A stretch of DNA of 50,001 nucleotides from Mycobacterium sp. (GCA_011620645.1 WOYS01000038.1:7937-57937); one strand, 5' to 3'. Counted from the stretch's first letter, positions 33,428 through 44,352 are shown. The notes: generated by a model from the sequence alone, not told the origin. Translations and numbers: made by a program.

Positions 33428-34741
33428 GTGAGCGCAAGCACCGCACTGCTGACCGACAAGTACGAACTGACCATGCTCGCGGCCGCGCTGCATGACGGGT
33501 CGGCACACCGGCAGTGCACCTTCGAGGTCTTCGCGCGGCGTCTGCCGGAGGGTCGGCGGTACGGGGTCGTCGCCGGGACGGGTCGGTTCGTGGAAGCGTT
33601 GGCGCAGTTCACCTTCGACGAGCAGACCCTGGCCGCGGTGGACGGTTTCCTGGATGCCGACACCCTGGCATTCCTGTCGACCTACCGGTTCGGCGGCGAC
33701 GTCGACGGCTACCCCGAAGGCGAGTTGTTCTTCCCCAACTCGCCGATCCTGTCGGTGCGCGGCAGCTTCGCCGAGTGCGTCATCCTGGAGACACTCGCGC
33801 TGTCCATCCTCAACCACGACAGCGCCATCGCCTCGGCCGCGGCCCGCGTGGTGTCCGCCGCGGGCGGCAGACAACTCATCGAGATGGGTTCGCGGCGCAC
33901 CCACGAACAGGCGGCCGTCGCCTCGGCCCGGGCCGCCTGGATCGCCGGATTCACCGGCAGCTCCAACCTGGCCGCCCAGCAACGCCACGGCGTGCCGGCG
34001 CTCGGCACCAGCGCGCACGCCTTCACTCTGCTGCACACCACGGCCGACGGCCCGGACGAGCGCTCCGCGTTCAAGGCGCAGGTCGACGCCCTCGGCGTCG
34101 GCACCACCCTGCTGGTGGACACCTACGACATCACCGCCGGCGTCGCCAACGCCATCGCGGTCGCCGGCCCCGAACTGGGCGCGGTGCGGATCGACTCCGG
34201 TGAACTCGCCGTGCTGGTCCGCCAGGTGCGCGATCAGTTGGACAGTCTCGGCGCGACCGGCACCAAGATCGTGGTCTCCAGCGACCTCGACGAATTCGCC
34301 ATCGCCGCGCTACGCGCCGAACCGGTCGACAGCTACGGCGTCGGAACCTCACTGGTCACCGGTTCGGGCGCACCCACGGCCGGCATGGTGTACAAACTCG
34401 TCGAGGTCGACGGCATCACGGTGCAGAAGCGCAGCGCACATAAGGCCTCTGTGGGTGGCAGCAAGCAGGCACTGCGGCTCGCCAAGCCGTCCGGGACCGT
34501 CGTCGAAGAGGTCGTGTATCCCGCCGGGCATCCGCCGCTGCCCGAGGACGGATACCGCGCGCGGTCGCTGTCGGTCGAACTGGTCCGAGGCGGACAATCA
34601 GTGTATGACCACGATCTGGGCCAGGCCCGGGCACGCGTCGCAGCGGGTCTGGGCAGTCTGCCGTGGGACGGGCTGAAGCTGTCCAAGGGCGAACCGGCCA
34701 TCCCGACCCGTGTCATCGCGCCGGACCGACCGCCGTCGTGA
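33428..34741 (+). CDS. pncB: Nicotinate phosphoribosyltransferase
   Basis: A 437-residue enzyme that converts nicotinate and PRPP to nicotinate mononucleotide in NAD salvage; by position it is the PncB1 (Rv1330c) orthologue. Features are [15 protein letters not shown] at the N-terminus, [13 protein letters not shown] with the catalytic His region, [20 protein letters not shown], and IDSGELA followed by SSDLDE for phosphate binding. The leaderless-type GTG at 33428 is preferred to starts further upstream inside the clpS promoter. Its TGA overlaps the dinG GTG. Confidence 0.95.
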   Translation: MSASTALLTDKYELTMLAAALHDGSAHRQCTFEVFARRLPEGRRYGVVAGTGRFVEALAQFTFDEQTLAAVDGFLDADTLAFLSTYRFGGDVDGYPEGELFFPNSPILSVRGSFAECVILETLALSILNHDSAIASAAARVVSAAGGRQLIEMGSRRTHEQAAVASARAAWIAGFTGSSNLAAQQRHGVPALGTSAHAFTLLHTTADGPDERSAFKAQVDALGVGTTLLVDTYDITAGVANAIAVAGPELGAVRIDSGELAVLVRQVRDQLDSLGATGTKIVVSSDLDEFAIAALRAEPVDSYGVGTSLVTGSGAPTAGMVYKLVEVDGITVQKRSAHKASVGGSKQALRLAKPSGTVVEEVVYPAGHPPLPEDGYRARSLSVELVRGGQSVYDHDLGQARARVAAGLGSLPWDGLKLSKGEPAIPTRVIAPDRPPS

Positions 34742-36747
34742 CCGACAGTGCTTCTCCCCATCGCTCCGCCCAGGTCACCGAATTGCTGGCCTCGGCGGTC
34801 GCAGCACTCGGCGGGGCTGAGCGCCCCGGTCAGGTCGAGATGGCAGAGGCCGTCTCCGAGGCGTTCGAAACCGGCCGCCATCTCGCGGTGCAGGCCGGCA
34901 CCGGCACCGGCAAATCCCTGGCCTATCTGGTGCCGTCCATCGCGCGCGCGGTGGCGGCCAACGAACCCGTGGTGGTCTCCACCGCCACCATCGCCCTGCA
35001 ACGCCAGCTGGTGGACCGCGACCTACCCCGCCTCACTGACGCACTGGCCGGCCAACTGCCCCGCAGGCCGACTTTCGCACTGCTGAAGGGTCGCGGAAAT
35101 TATCTGTGCCTGAACAAGATTCACAACGGATCAGCCGCCGAATCCACCGAGGACCGCCCACAGGAAGAACTGTTCGACGCGGTCGCGGCGACCGCACTTG
35201 GCCGCGATGTGAAGCGCCTGACGAGCTGGTCGTCGGATACCGACACCGGGGACCGTGACGAACTGGTGCCCGGTGTGCCGGACCGGTCATGGAGTCAGGT
35301 CAGCGTGTCGGCCCGCGAATGCATCGGGGTGTCGCGCTGCCCGTACAGCGCCGACTGCTTCTCCGAGAAAGCCCGCGCCAAGGCCGGCAGCGCCGATGTC
35401 GTGGTGACCAACCACGCGCTGCTGGCCATCGACGCAATCGCCGATGCCTCGGTGCTGCCCGAACACGACCTCTTGGTGGTCGACGAGGCACACGAGTTGG
35501 CCGACCGGGTCACCGGTGTCGCCACCGGCGAGTTGTCGGCCACGGTGCTGGGAGCCGCGCAGCGCCGGATCGGCAGGCTCGTCGCAGACGAACTCGCCGA
35601 CCGGTTGGAGGCATCCGGCGCCAACCTGGCCTCGGCCATCTACGACGCCGAACCGGGGCGCATCGACCACCTCGACGACGAGCTGACCACCTACCTGACC
35701 GCATTGCGCGATGCGGCGTTCGTCATCCGGTCGGCAATCGACACCACCCCATCGGATCCCCAGGCGGCCGCGGCGCGGACCGAGGCCGTCACCGCGGTGA
35801 CCGAGGTCGGCGATATCGCTGCGCGCATGCTGGATTCGTTCGGTCCCGCAATCCCGGACCGCAAGGATGTGGTGTGGCTCGATCACGAGGAGAACAACCG
35901 CGGCGGCGGGAAGCGGGCCATTCTGCGCGTCGCGCCGTTGTCGGTGTCGGGGTTGTTGCGCACCAGGCTTTTTGAGCATTCCACCGCGGTGCTGACCTCG
36001 GCGACCCTGACCATCGGCGGAAGCTTCGACGCGATGGCCGCCGCGTGGGGTCTGCCCGAGGGGGACGGCAAGCCCACCTGGCGCGGCCTTGATGTCGGGT
36101 CTCCGTTCGACCACGCGAAGTCCGGAATCCTGTACGTGGCCAAGCATCTGCCCCCGCCCGGGCGGGACGGCACCGGATCCCCGGCCCAACTCGACGAGAT
36201 CGAGGCGCTCATCAACGCCGCGGGTGGACGCACCCTCGGGCTGTTCTCGTCGATGCGTGCGGCGAAGGCGGCCGCCGAGGTGATGTCCGAACGCCTTTCG
36301 ACACCGGTGCTGTGTCAGGGCGAGGACACCACCGCCGCTCTGGTGCAACGCTTCGCCGACGATGCGGAGACATCGCTGTTCGGCACGCTGTCGCTGTGGC
36401 AGGGCGTCGATGTTCCCGGCCCGACGCTGTCGCTGGTGCTGATCGACCGAATCCCGTTCCCGCGTCCCGACGATCCGCTGCTCACCGCACGCCAACGGGC
36501 CATCGCTGCGCGCGGCGGCAACGGTTTCATGGCGGTGGCCGCCAGCCATGCCGCCCTGCTGCTATCCCAGGGCGCCGGCCGGCTGCTGCGCCGCGTCGAC
36601 GATCGCGGGGTCGTCGCGGTACTGGATTCGCGGATGGCCACGGCCCGCTACGGCGGGTACCTGCGCGCGTCGCTCCCGCCGTTCTGGGCGACGACCGATC
36701 CGCAGCGGGTGATCGCCGCGCTGCAACGGCTGCGCGCCGGAGCCTAG
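34738..36747 (+). CDS. dinG: DinG/XPD-type iron-sulfur DNA helicase
   Basis: A 669-residue superfamily 2, 5'-3' helicase. Walker A AGTGTGKS is at about 54-61 and the DEAH box at 249-252 (VVDEAHEL). Four cysteines suited to a [4Fe-4S] cluster lie at 124, 195, 201 and 207, the last three in CIGVSRCPYSADCF. Motif V/VI features LWQGVDVPG and QGAGRLLRR are in the C-terminal half. It unwinds R-loops, forks or G-quadruplexes in related bacteria. The GTG at 34738 overlaps the pncB stop (GTGA). Confidence 0.93.
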   Translation: MTDSASPHRSAQVTELLASAVAALGGAERPGQVEMAEAVSEAFETGRHLAVQAGTGTGKSLAYLVPSIARAVAANEPVVVSTATIALQRQLVDRDLPRLTDALAGQLPRRPTFALLKGRGNYLCLNKIHNGSAAESTEDRPQEELFDAVAATALGRDVKRLTSWSSDTDTGDRDELVPGVPDRSWSQVSVSARECIGVSRCPYSADCFSEKARAKAGSADVVVTNHALLAIDAIADASVLPEHDLLVVDEAHELADRVTGVATGELSATVLGAAQRRIGRLVADELADRLEASGANLASAIYDAEPGRIDHLDDELTTYLTALRDAAFVIRSAIDTTPSDPQAAAARTEAVTAVTEVGDIAARMLDSFGPAIPDRKDVVWLDHEENNRGGGKRAILRVAPLSVSGLLRTRLFEHSTAVLTSATLTIGGSFDAMAAAWGLPEGDGKPTWRGLDVGSPFDHAKSGILYVAKHLPPPGRDGTGSPAQLDEIEALINAAGGRTLGLFSSMRAAKAAAEVMSERLSTPVLCQGEDTTAALVQRFADDAETSLFGTLSLWQGVDVPGPTLSLVLIDRIPFPRPDDPLLTARQRAIAARGGNGFMAVAASHAALLLSQGAGRLLRRVDDRGVVAVLDSRMATARYGGYLRASLPPFWATTDPQRVIAALQRLRAGA

Positions 36748-36796
36748 GCCCCGTTCCAGCCCGCCGGATCGACCACCGGTTCCCGCCGATGTTCAC

Positions 36797-36802
36797 TACG
36801 CT
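36797..36802 (+). promoter_or_regulatory. Predicted -10 of the second metallopeptidase gene
   Basis: TACGCT lies 9 bases before the ATG at 36812, giving a leader of only about 2-3 bases. Confidence 0.4.
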
Positions 36803-36811
36803 GGCAGCCAA

Positions 36812-38317
36812 ATGAAGCATGTCCGTCCGGGCACACCGAAAGGCGGGGGACACATCAGGCACTCGGGGCGAGCGAAGCGACGGGAAATCGTCCGACGGTT
36901 GGCGGGCACAGCGTTGGCCGCCTGCATCGCGCTGCTGGTCAGTTCCTGCGGGCAGGAGTTGCAGGGCACCGCGGTGTCGGTGTTCGCCGATCCGTTCCGG
37001 GTGGCGGGCCTGCCCGCCACCGATGGGCCCACCGGCCTGCGCGATGACGCGGCCGAGCCCGCCCGTGCGGTGACCGGTACCGACGGCGGTGAGATCGACC
37101 ATCTCGCGGCCAGTTCGATCAGCGATATCGAGGAATTCTGGGAGACGGCCTACAGCGAGACCTTCGACGATGCGTTCACCCCGGTTTCCGATCTGATCTC
37201 TTGGGACGCAGACGGTTTCGACGGCGTCTTCTGCGATACCGAGACCTACAACCTGGTCAATGCCGCGTTCTGCCACAACGATGAGACGATCGGCTGGGAT
37301 CGCGGTGTGCTGCTGCCATCGCTGCGCCGGGCCAATGGCGATATGGCCGTCACCATGGTGCTCGCGCACGAGTACGGCCATGCCGTCCAGCTGCAGGCCG
37401 GGTTGATCACCAAGTCGACTCCGACCCTGGTGTCCGAGCAGCAGGCCGACTGCCTTGCCGGGGTGTACATGCGCTGGGTCGCCGAGGGCAATTCGCCGCG
37501 ATTCACGCTGTCGACCGGTGACGGGCTGAACAACCTGTTGGCCGCGATGATCGCGTTTCGTGATCCGCTGCTCAACGAGGGCGACTCGGCGGCAGGCGCC
37601 GATGAGCACGGGTCGGCGTTCGAGCGGGTATCGGCGTTCCAGTCCGGGTTCACCGACGGGGCGGGGTCCTGCGCCACGATGGACCCTGCCGAGATCAAGC
37701 AGCGTCGCGGCGATCTTCCGGTGTTGTTGCCGGAGAACCAATCCGGTGAACTCCAGATCACGCAGGACTCGGTGCGCTCCATCGTCGACGCGATGGGCAC
37801 CCTGTTCAAACCCGCCGAACCACCCGAGCTCACCTTCGATCCGCAGGACTGCCCGGACGCCGATTCCGATGCGCCGGTGGCGTTCTGCCCGGCCACCAAC
37901 ACCATCGCGGTGGATCTGCCCGCACTTGAGCTGCTCGGCGCGCAGTCCGATGACGAGGACAGCGGGCTGTCCACCGGTGACAACACCGGGTATTCGGTGC
38001 TGGTGTCGCGGTACATGCAGTCGCTTCAACACCAGCACGGCGGCGTCGAGTTGAACACCGCGCAGGCCGCGTTGCGCACCGCCTGCCTGACCGGTGTCGC
38101 GACGGCCAAGATGGTCGACGGGGTCAACACTCCAGACGGCAACACCATCCAGCTCACGGCCGGCGATGTGGACGAAGCGATATCGGGCATCCTGCTCAAC
38201 GGTCTGGTCGCCAGCGATGTCAACGGCGAATCGGTGCCGTCCGGCTTCTCCCGTATCGACGCGTTCCGGGTCGGTGTTCTCGGCGAGACGGACCGTTGTT
38301 TCAAGCGGTTCCCCTAG
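36812..38317 (+). CDS. Lipoprotein zinc metallopeptidase, paralogue of 22156-23604
   Basis: A 501-residue exported lipoprotein. The N-terminal region is unusually long and basic (GRAKRREIVRR) before the hydrophobic core and the lipobox VSSC with Cys 46. The zincin motif HEYGH starts at 186, followed by EQQADCLAGVYMRWVAEGNSPRFTLSTGDG, nearly the same as in the paralogue. The cysteine pattern and the C-terminal AGDVDEAISGILLNGLVASDVNG block are also shared, so the two arose by duplication. Part of the basic n-region is encoded by an 18-bp dispersed repeat. In M. tuberculosis this slot holds glgP. Substrates are unknown. Confidence 0.88.
   Translation: MKHVRPGTPKGGGHIRHSGRAKRREIVRRLAGTALAACIALLVSSCGQELQGTAVSVFADPFRVAGLPATDGPTGLRDDAAEPARAVTGTDGGEIDHLAASSISDIEEFWETAYSETFDDAFTPVSDLISWDADGFDGVFCDTETYNLVNAAFCHNDETIGWDRGVLLPSLRRANGDMAVTMVLAHEYGHAVQLQAGLITKSTPTLVSEQQADCLAGVYMRWVAEGNSPRFTLSTGDGLNNLLAAMIAFRDPLLNEGDSAAGADEHGSAFERVSAFQSGFTDGAGSCATMDPAEIKQRRGDLPVLLPENQSGELQITQDSVRSIVDAMGTLFKPAEPPELTFDPQDCPDADSDAPVAFCPATNTIAVDLPALELLGAQSDDEDSGLSTGDNTGYSVLVSRYMQSLQHQHGGVELNTAQAALRTACLTGVATAKMVDGVNTPDGNTIQLTAGDVDEAISGILLNGLVASDVNGESVPSGFSRIDAFRVGVLGETDRCFKRFP
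36867..36884. repeat. 18-bp dispersed repeat inside a signal-peptide coding region
   Basis: GGCGAGCGAAGCGACGGG is the exact inverse of 26591-26608. Read in frame it contributes Gly-Arg-Ala-Lys-Arg-Arg to the positively charged n-region of the lipoprotein signal peptide. Confidence 0.7.
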
Positions 38318-38540
38318 GACATGCCCGCCGTGCCGCTGTGGTTGGGGCGCCGGTGTGCATGACCGGCGTGAGCGGGGGTTCCAGTGCCGGGTCGATCGCA
38401 GGCTCGAACACCGGATCGACATCGGGTTCTTTCGGATCGATGCCCGGGTCCCCCGCCGCGACCGGCGCGCACATCACCGCAGCCGTCACCACCACGCTGA
38501 AAAGCACAAAGGGGCACAAAGGGGTCGTTGCGTCCCACAA
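38301..38540 (-). CDS. Possible small exported Asp/Pro-rich protein
   Basis: An open frame of up to 79 residues. A hydrophobic segment (FVLFSVVVTAAVMCAPVAAG) would serve as a signal peptide, followed by a DP/EP-rich repeat-like region (DPGIDPKEPDVDPVFEPAIDP) typical of small mycobacterial exported proteins. The start is uncertain: a TTG at 38540 or a GTG a few codons later, with no good ribosome site. It overlaps the lipoprotein 3' end by 17 bases. The plus strand of this gap reads as an uninformative Gly/Ser-rich frame. A 10-bp perfect tandem repeat (CACAAAGGGG, 38505-38524) covers its 5' end. Confidence 0.4.
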   Translation of the reverse strand: MWDATTPLCPFVLFSVVVTAAVMCAPVAAGDPGIDPKEPDVDPVFEPAIDPALEPPLTPVMHTGAPTTAARRACPRGTA

Positions 38541-38761
38541 CTTCGGCTTCGGGTGTCGAGAGCAGGTCCTGGGTCGGTTTGTACCATGACCAGCGCAGGT
38601 TGACCGACGGTTGTGGACGGAGTGAACTTCATCTCGCCCAACGATGTGTCCCTGACACTACGGTGGGTACTCAGAGTCGGTAACGAGCGCGTCGAGGCAG
38701 ATGTAGGACCAGACGGACTGCGGTCACCGAGAGCGGCCGCACCGAGTGAGGAGATTGGTGC
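38541..38761. other. Promoter-bearing gap upstream of glgE
   Basis: No gene is recognised. The glgE ribosome site GAGGAG lies at about 38748-38753. glgP, which lies divergent to glgE in M. tuberculosis, is absent, and no fragment of it is seen. Confidence 0.6.
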
Positions 38762-40831
38762 GTGCCCGGTCGGATCGAGATCGATGACGTCGCGCCCACG
38801 TTGTCGGGCGGCAGATTCCCCGCCAAGGCGGTAGTCGGCGAGGTGGTGCCGGTGAGCGCGACCGTGTGGCGGGAAGGCCACAACGCAGTGGCAGCCACCT
38901 TGGTGGTGCGCTATCACGGCACGGCCTACCCGCAGTTGGTCGAGGACCCGCCCGGCACGGTCTACGAACCACCGCCACCGGTCACGCCGCCGCGGATCAA
39001 ACCGCAACTGCTGCCGATGTCGGCCGGCACCACGCCGGATGTCCTACACGGGCAGTTCACCCCGGACCAGGTCGGCATGTGGACCTATCGTGTCGATGGC
39101 TGGGGCGATCCGATCGCCACCTGGCGGCGCGGTGTCACGGCCAAGCTCGAAGCCGGCCAGGGTGAAACCGAGTTGTCCAACGACCTGCTGGTCGGCGCCC
39201 AGCTGCTGGAGCGGGCCGCAACCGGGGTGCCCCACCAGCAACGCCATCCGTTGTTGGAGGCCGCGGCCGCGCTGCGTGAACCCGGCGACCCGCTCACCCG
39301 TGCAGGCGCCGCGCTGTCCCCCGCCATCGCGGATCTGCTGCACCGTTTTCCGTTGCGCGAATTACTCACGCGGGGTGAGCAGTTCGGGGTGTGGGTGGAC
39401 CGGCCGCTCGCCAGGTTCTCCGCCTGGTACGAGCTGTTCCCTCGCTCCACCGGCGGCTGGGACAGCGAGGGCAGGCCCGTACATGGGACGTTCCTCACCG
39501 CGGCCAAGGCTCTGCCCCGCGTTGCCCGGATGGGCTTCGACGTGGTGTACCTGCCGCCGATTCACCCGATCGGCCGGGTGCACCGCAAGGGCCCCAACAA
39601 CTCGGTCACCGCAGCCTACGGCGATGTCGGCTCACCGTGGGCGATCGGCAGCGTCGAGGGAGGCCACGATGCCGTGCATCCCGACCTCGGCGCCATCGAG
39701 GAGTTCGACGATTTCGTTGCCGCCGCAACCGATCAGGGCCTGGCCGTGGCACTGGACCTGGCGTTGCAGTGCGCACCGGATCACCCCTGGGCGAAGGCCC
39801 ACCCGGAATGGTTCACAGTGCTGCCCGACGGCACCATCGCCTACGCCGAAAACCCGCCCAAGAAGTATCAGGACATCTACCCGCTGAACTTCGACAACGA
39901 CCCGGCCGGTCTGTATGCCGAGGTGCTGCGCGTCGTGCGGTATTGGATATCGCACGGCGTCAAGATCTTCCGGGTCGACAACCCGCATACCAAGCCACCC
40001 AACTTCTGGGCCTGGCTGATCGGCAAGGTTAAGAACGAAGACCCCGACGTGCTGTTCCTCGCCGAGGCGTTCACCCGGCCGGCCCGGTTGTTCGGATTGG
40101 CGAAACTCGGTTTCACGCAGTCCTATTCGTACTTCACCTGGCGTACCGCCAAGTGGGAACTGACCGAATACGGCGAGCAGATCGCCGAGTACGCCGACTG
40201 CGCCCGGCCCAATCTGTTCGTCAACACCCCCGACATCCTGCATGAGAGCCTTCAGCACGGCGGACCCGGCATGTTCGCCATCCGCGCCGTGCTGGCCTCG
40301 ACCTTCAGTTCCGTGTGGGGGGTGTACTCCGGCTTCGAGCTCTTCGAGCATCAGGCGGTGCGTGAGGGCAGCGAGGAGTACCTGAACTCGGAGAAGTACG
40401 AGTTGCGCCCCCGCGATTTCGATGCGGCGGTGGCCAGCGGGCACTCCCTGGAACCGTTCCTGGCCAGGCTCAACGAGATCCGGCGACTGCACCCTGCACT
40501 GGAGCAGCTGCGCACCATCAAGTTCCATCACATCGACAACGACGCGCTGCTGGTGTACAGCAAGTTCGATCCGGTGACCGGCGACTGCGTCCTGGTGGTG
40601 GTCACGCTCAACCCGTTCGGCCCCGAGGAGGGCACGGTATGGCTGGACATGGGCGCCCTCGGAATGGAGCCCTACGACCGATTCTGGGTGCGAGATGAGG
40701 TCACCGGCGATGAATTCGATTGGGGCCAGGCCAATTACGTGCGCCTGAACCCCGGCCGTGCGGTCGCGCACATTCTCAACATGCCGCAGATCCCGTACGA
40801 CTCTCGATTGAACCTATTGCGCAGGGAGTGA
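38762..40831 (+). CDS. glgE: Alpha-1,4-glucan:maltose-1-phosphate maltosyltransferase GlgE
   Basis: A 689-residue GH13_3 enzyme that extends alpha-glucans from maltose 1-phosphate, the final step of the trehalose-to-glucan route that also feeds capsular glucan. The probable nucleophile is Asp 406 in [10 protein letters not shown] and the acid/base Glu 435 in [29 protein letters not shown] and [16 protein letters not shown] are near-identical to the characterised M. tuberculosis protein. The GTG at 38762 has GAGGAG upstream. It is a drug target because loss causes toxic maltose-1-phosphate build-up in M. tuberculosis. Its stop overlaps the glgB start as GTGA. Confidence 0.97.
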   Translation: MPGRIEIDDVAPTLSGGRFPAKAVVGEVVPVSATVWREGHNAVAATLVVRYHGTAYPQLVEDPPGTVYEPPPPVTPPRIKPQLLPMSAGTTPDVLHGQFTPDQVGMWTYRVDGWGDPIATWRRGVTAKLEAGQGETELSNDLLVGAQLLERAATGVPHQQRHPLLEAAAALREPGDPLTRAGAALSPAIADLLHRFPLRELLTRGEQFGVWVDRPLARFSAWYELFPRSTGGWDSEGRPVHGTFLTAAKALPRVARMGFDVVYLPPIHPIGRVHRKGPNNSVTAAYGDVGSPWAIGSVEGGHDAVHPDLGAIEEFDDFVAAATDQGLAVALDLALQCAPDHPWAKAHPEWFTVLPDGTIAYAENPPKKYQDIYPLNFDNDPAGLYAEVLRVVRYWISHGVKIFRVDNPHTKPPNFWAWLIGKVKNEDPDVLFLAEAFTRPARLFGLAKLGFTQSYSYFTWRTAKWELTEYGEQIAEYADCARPNLFVNTPDILHESLQHGGPGMFAIRAVLASTFSSVWGVYSGFELFEHQAVREGSEEYLNSEKYELRPRDFDAAVASGHSLEPFLARLNEIRRLHPALEQLRTIKFHHIDNDALLVYSKFDPVTGDCVLVVVTLNPFGPEEGTVWLDMGALGMEPYDRFWVRDEVTGDEFDWGQANYVRLNPGRAVAHILNMPQIPYDSRLNLLRRE

Positions 40832-43035
40832 GTATTTTGACTCGAACCAACCCGAATGCCAGCATCCACCTTCGTCCCGGCGCGAATGACCTGCGCCGGC
40901 TGATCGCAGGCGAACACCACGACCCGCACTCCATCCTGGGCGCGCACGAATACGAGGACCACACTGTCCTTCGCGCGCTGCGCCCGCACGCCGAGTCGGT
41001 GGCGGCCATCATCGGCGGCGAACGCCACCCGCTCACCCACCTGGAGGGCGGCCTGTTCGCCGGCGCGGTGCCATTCACCGAACTGGTCGACTATCGCCTC
41101 GAGGTGCACTACCCGGATGCGCCGGCCATCACCACGGCCGACCCGTACCGATTCCTGCCGACTGTCGGCGAGATCGACCTGCACCTGTTCGCCGAAGGCC
41201 GGCACGAGCGACTCTGGGACGTGCTGGGCGCCCATCCGCGCAGCTTCACCACCCCCGACGGTGTCGTCGAGGGCTATTCGTTCGCGGTGTGGGCACCGAA
41301 CGCCAAGGGCATCAGCCTGATCAGCGAATTCAACCACTGGGACGGCAGCGCGGCGCCACTTCGCGTTCTGGGCTCCACGGGAGTGTGGGAATTGTTCTGG
41401 CCGGACTTCCCGGCTGACGGGCTCTACAAGTTCCGCGTCCACGGCATCGACGGTTCGGTGTCCGACCGTGCCGATCCGTTCGCCTTCGCCGCCGAGGTTC
41501 CGCCGCGGACCGCATCGCGGGTCACCGTCAGCGATCACACCTGGAACGACGACGAATGGATGGCCGCCCGCGCGTTGCGCAACCCGGTGTTCGAACCGAT
41601 GAGCACCTATGAGGTGCACCTCATGTCGTGGCGGCCCGGTCTGAACTATCGCGAGTTGGCGGTCGAACTCACCGAGTACGTCGTCGAGCACGGGTTCACC
41701 CATGTCGAGATGCTGCCTGTCGCAGCGCATCCGTTCAGCGGGTCGTGGGGCTATCAGGTTACGTCGTACTACGCCCCCACCCCACGCCTCGGCAGCCCCG
41801 ACGACCTGCGCCATCTCATCGACTCGCTGCACCAGGCCGGCATCGGTGTGATCATCGACTGGGTTCCCGCGCACTTCCCGAAGGACGCGTGGGCGCTCGG
41901 CCGCTTCGACGGGACCGCACTCTACGAGCACTCCGACCCACGACGAGGCGAGCAACTCGACTGGGGTACTTATGTTTTCGACTTCGGACGCCCCGAGGTC
42001 CGCAATTTCCTAGTCGCCAATGCGTTGTACTGGCTGCAGGAGTACCACGTCGACGGTCTGCGCGTCGATGCGGTCGCGTCGATGCTCTACCTGGACTATT
42101 CACGACCGGCAGGTGGCTGGACACCGAACATCTACGGCGGCCGCGAGAATCTGGAGGCCGTTCAGTTCCTGCAGGAGATGAACGCCACGGTACACAAGGT
42201 CACCCCGGGCATCGTCACGATCGCCGAGGAATCGACATCGTGGCCGGGGGTGACACGGCCGACCAACCTTGGCGGCCTCGGCTTCTCGATGAAGTGGAAC
42301 ATGGGCTGGATGAACGACACGCTGCAGTTCATCAAGCGTGATCCGATTCACCGCAGCTACCACCATCACGAGTTGACCTTCTCGATGCTGTACGCCTACA
42401 GCGAGAACTTCGTGCTGCCGATCAGCCATGACGAGGTGGTGCACGGCAAGGGCACGCTGTGGAGTCGGATGCCTGGCAATGACCACAACAAGGCGGCCGG
42501 CCTGCGCGGGCTACTGGCCTATCAGTGGGCGCATCCGGGCAAGCAACTTCTGTTCATGGGCCAGGAATTCGGCCAGCGCGCCGAGTGGTCCGAGGGCCAC
42601 GGCTTGGATTGGTATCAACTCTCAGAGCAGAGTTACTCCAGCGGTATCTCTCAAATGGTCACCGACATCAACAGGCTCTATCGCAGTCGGCGGGCCCTGT
42701 GGTCACGCGATACGGTGCCCGACGGGTATTCCTGGATCGATGCCAATGACACGTCCAACAATGTGCTGAGCTTCCTACGGTTCGGCGACGATGGGTCGAC
42801 GCTGGCCTGCGTGTTCAATTTCTCCGGCAACGAGCATGCGCAATACCGGCTGGGCCTGCCCCAGGCCGGCACCTGGCGGGAGGTGCTCAACACCGATGCC
42901 ACCGTTTACAACGGCTCCGGTATCGGCAACCTCGGAGCGGTGGAGGCGACCGCCGAGCCGTGGCACGGGCGTCCGGCGTCCGCGGTGATGGCGCTGCCGC
43001 CGCTGGCTGCAATCTGGTTCGAGCTCGATCAGTAG
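40828..43035 (+). CDS. glgB: 1,4-alpha-glucan branching enzyme GlgB
   Basis: A 735-residue GH13_9 branching enzyme that introduces alpha-1,6 branches into the linear chains made by GlgE. An N-terminal glucan-binding (CBM48-like) region precedes a TIM barrel with nucleophile Asp 414 in [15 protein letters not shown], acid/base Glu 467 in TIAEES, and [12 protein letters not shown]. The GTG at 40828 overlaps the glgE stop; a TTG at 40837 is an alternative. The two genes form one operon. Its end overlaps the convergent thioredoxin-like gene by 7 bases. Confidence 0.97.
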   Translation: MSILTRTNPNASIHLRPGANDLRRLIAGEHHDPHSILGAHEYEDHTVLRALRPHAESVAAIIGGERHPLTHLEGGLFAGAVPFTELVDYRLEVHYPDAPAITTADPYRFLPTVGEIDLHLFAEGRHERLWDVLGAHPRSFTTPDGVVEGYSFAVWAPNAKGISLISEFNHWDGSAAPLRVLGSTGVWELFWPDFPADGLYKFRVHGIDGSVSDRADPFAFAAEVPPRTASRVTVSDHTWNDDEWMAARALRNPVFEPMSTYEVHLMSWRPGLNYRELAVELTEYVVEHGFTHVEMLPVAAHPFSGSWGYQVTSYYAPTPRLGSPDDLRHLIDSLHQAGIGVIIDWVPAHFPKDAWALGRFDGTALYEHSDPRRGEQLDWGTYVFDFGRPEVRNFLVANALYWLQEYHVDGLRVDAVASMLYLDYSRPAGGWTPNIYGGRENLEAVQFLQEMNATVHKVTPGIVTIAEESTSWPGVTRPTNLGGLGFSMKWNMGWMNDTLQFIKRDPIHRSYHHHELTFSMLYAYSENFVLPISHDEVVHGKGTLWSRMPGNDHNKAAGLRGLLAYQWAHPGKQLLFMGQEFGQRAEWSEGHGLDWYQLSEQSYSSGISQMVTDINRLYRSRRALWSRDTVPDGYSWIDANDTSNNVLSFLRFGDDGSTLACVFNFSGNEHAQYRLGLPQAGTWREVLNTDATVYNGSGIGNLGAVEATAEPWHGRPASAVMALPPLAAIWFELDQ

Positions 43036-43916
43036 AGCGCGTTGGCGAGCTTGCGGCGCCCCGCGAGAACCTCGGGGTCCGCAGCGTCGAAGAGCTCGAA
43101 CAGTTCGATCAGCCGGGTCCGCGCGGCGGTGCGCTCGTCGCCGGCGGTCCGCTTGATCAACGCGATCAGCCGGTCGAAGGCGGCTTCGATGTTCTGCTGC
43201 AGTATCTCGACATCGGCGGCGGCGAAAGCGGCCTCGGCATCGGCGGGATCCGCATCGGCCAGCGCCGGCGCCTCGACGGGACGGGTTGTCGCGCGCTGCA
43301 GGAAGGTGATCTGACGGATGGCCCCGGTCGCCTCGGCGTCGTTGGGCTTGGCGGCCAGGATCGCCTCGTAGGCGGTCAATGCGGCATCGAAGTCACCGGC
43401 ATCCAGATGTTCCCGGGCTTGTTCGAGTTCCGGGTCCGTCTGCTCGGGCTGTTCGGGCGCACCGCTGAGCTTGCCCGCCGTCGCGCTGAGCAGCGAATCG
43501 ATCCATTGGCGCAACTGGCCGGCGGGCTGCGGCCCCTGGAAGCTCGAGATCGGCTGACCACCGGCCAGCGCTACCACGGTGGGTACGGCCTGCACACCGA
43601 ACATCTGCGCGACCCGGGGCGTGGTGTCGACGTTCACCATTGCCAGTGCCCAGGTACCGCCGTCGGCCTGCGCAAGCGCGCCGAGCGTATCGGCGAGCTG
43701 GACACTCGCATCACTGCGCGGCGTCCACAGCAACACCACGACCGGGATGTCGCTGGAACGGACCAGGACCTCGGCCTCCAGATTGGCCTCGGTGACCTGG
43801 ACCGCGCCGGACGCGTCGGCCGGGGCCGTGGCGCCGGCCGGCGGCGGCGCCTTGAGAGCGGACAGATCGAAAGCACCGGCCAGGGCCGGTCCGACGGAAG
43901 GGCGTGGGCGTGTCAC
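43029..43916 (-). CDS. Thioredoxin-fold/TPR protein (Rv1324/CnoX-like) without a CXXC motif
   Basis: A 295-residue protein. The N-terminal half (about 40-150) has a thioredoxin fold with cis-Pro in AVPTVVAL, but the redox WCGPC site reads WTPRSDA, so there is no disulfide chemistry at that position. The C-terminal half has helical TPR-like repeats ([24 protein letters not shown]). This arrangement matches Rv1324 and the YbbN/CnoX family of chaperone-like proteins, suggesting a holdase or scaffold role. The GTG at 43916 overlaps the stop of the upstream DUF3817 gene as GTGA. Confidence 0.85.
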   Translation of the reverse strand: MTRPRPSVGPALAGAFDLSALKAPPPAGATAPADASGAVQVTEANLEAEVLVRSSDIPVVVLLWTPRSDASVQLADTLGALAQADGGTWALAMVNVDTTPRVAQMFGVQAVPTVVALAGGQPISSFQGPQPAGQLRQWIDSLLSATAGKLSGAPEQPEQTDPELEQAREHLDAGDFDAALTAYEAILAAKPNDAEATGAIRQITFLQRATTRPVEAPALADADPADAEAAFAAADVEILQQNIEAAFDRLIALIKRTAGDERTAARTRLIELFELFDAADPEVLAGRRKLANALY

Positions 43917-44287
43917 GCCACCAAGTTTGGCACGTCGTCACCGCGGTCGGCAGTGACGGTGCCTGCACCCAACGTTCCGGCCCGGTCGGCCCACATGACG
44001 AAGATCACACTTCCCAGCGGCACGATGCTGCCCAGCAACGCCAATACCCAGGTCTTGACGTCCCACTCACGCGCCTTGCCCACGAAGTAGGCCGCCACCA
44101 CAAAAGCTACGAAGATGCCCCCGTGGATGGGCCCGAAGACCTTGACGCCGACGTCGGTGGATTCCGCCACGCGCTTGAGGTACATCCCGACCAGCAGTCC
44201 GGCCCAGCTGAGGGCCTCCGCGATCGCGATCAACCGGAACCAGCCCGCCACGCTGCGAACGTCGTAATTGTTTGCCATGTGCGCCAT
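43913..44287 (-). CDS. DUF3817 integral membrane protein (second copy)
   Basis: A 124-residue membrane protein with the same plan as the one at 26214-26576: RLIAIAEALSWAGLLVGMYLK, then a GPIHGGIFVAFVVAAYFVG segment and VLALLGSIVPLGSVIFVMW. The C-terminus is short and polar. The ATG at 44287 is used; an in-frame ATG at 44278 is possible, and neither has a clear ribosome site. It is coupled to the thioredoxin-fold gene. Function is unknown. Confidence 0.82.
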   Translation of the reverse strand: MAHMANNYDVRSVAGWFRLIAIAEALSWAGLLVGMYLKRVAESTDVGVKVFGPIHGGIFVAFVVAAYFVGKAREWDVKTWVLALLGSIVPLGSVIFVMWADRAGTLGAGTVTADRGDDVPNLVA

Positions 44288-44352
44288 TGTGCCCGACGCG
44301 GACGCCAGCTACTACGTCACGTCGTTGATCAAACTGAGGGCATTCTCAGCGG

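Noticed and set aside
36527..38422. Minus-strand open frame spanning the second metallopeptidase and the end of dinG
   Set aside because: The plus strand carries two clearly conserved proteins here and the antisense frame has no recognisable domain.
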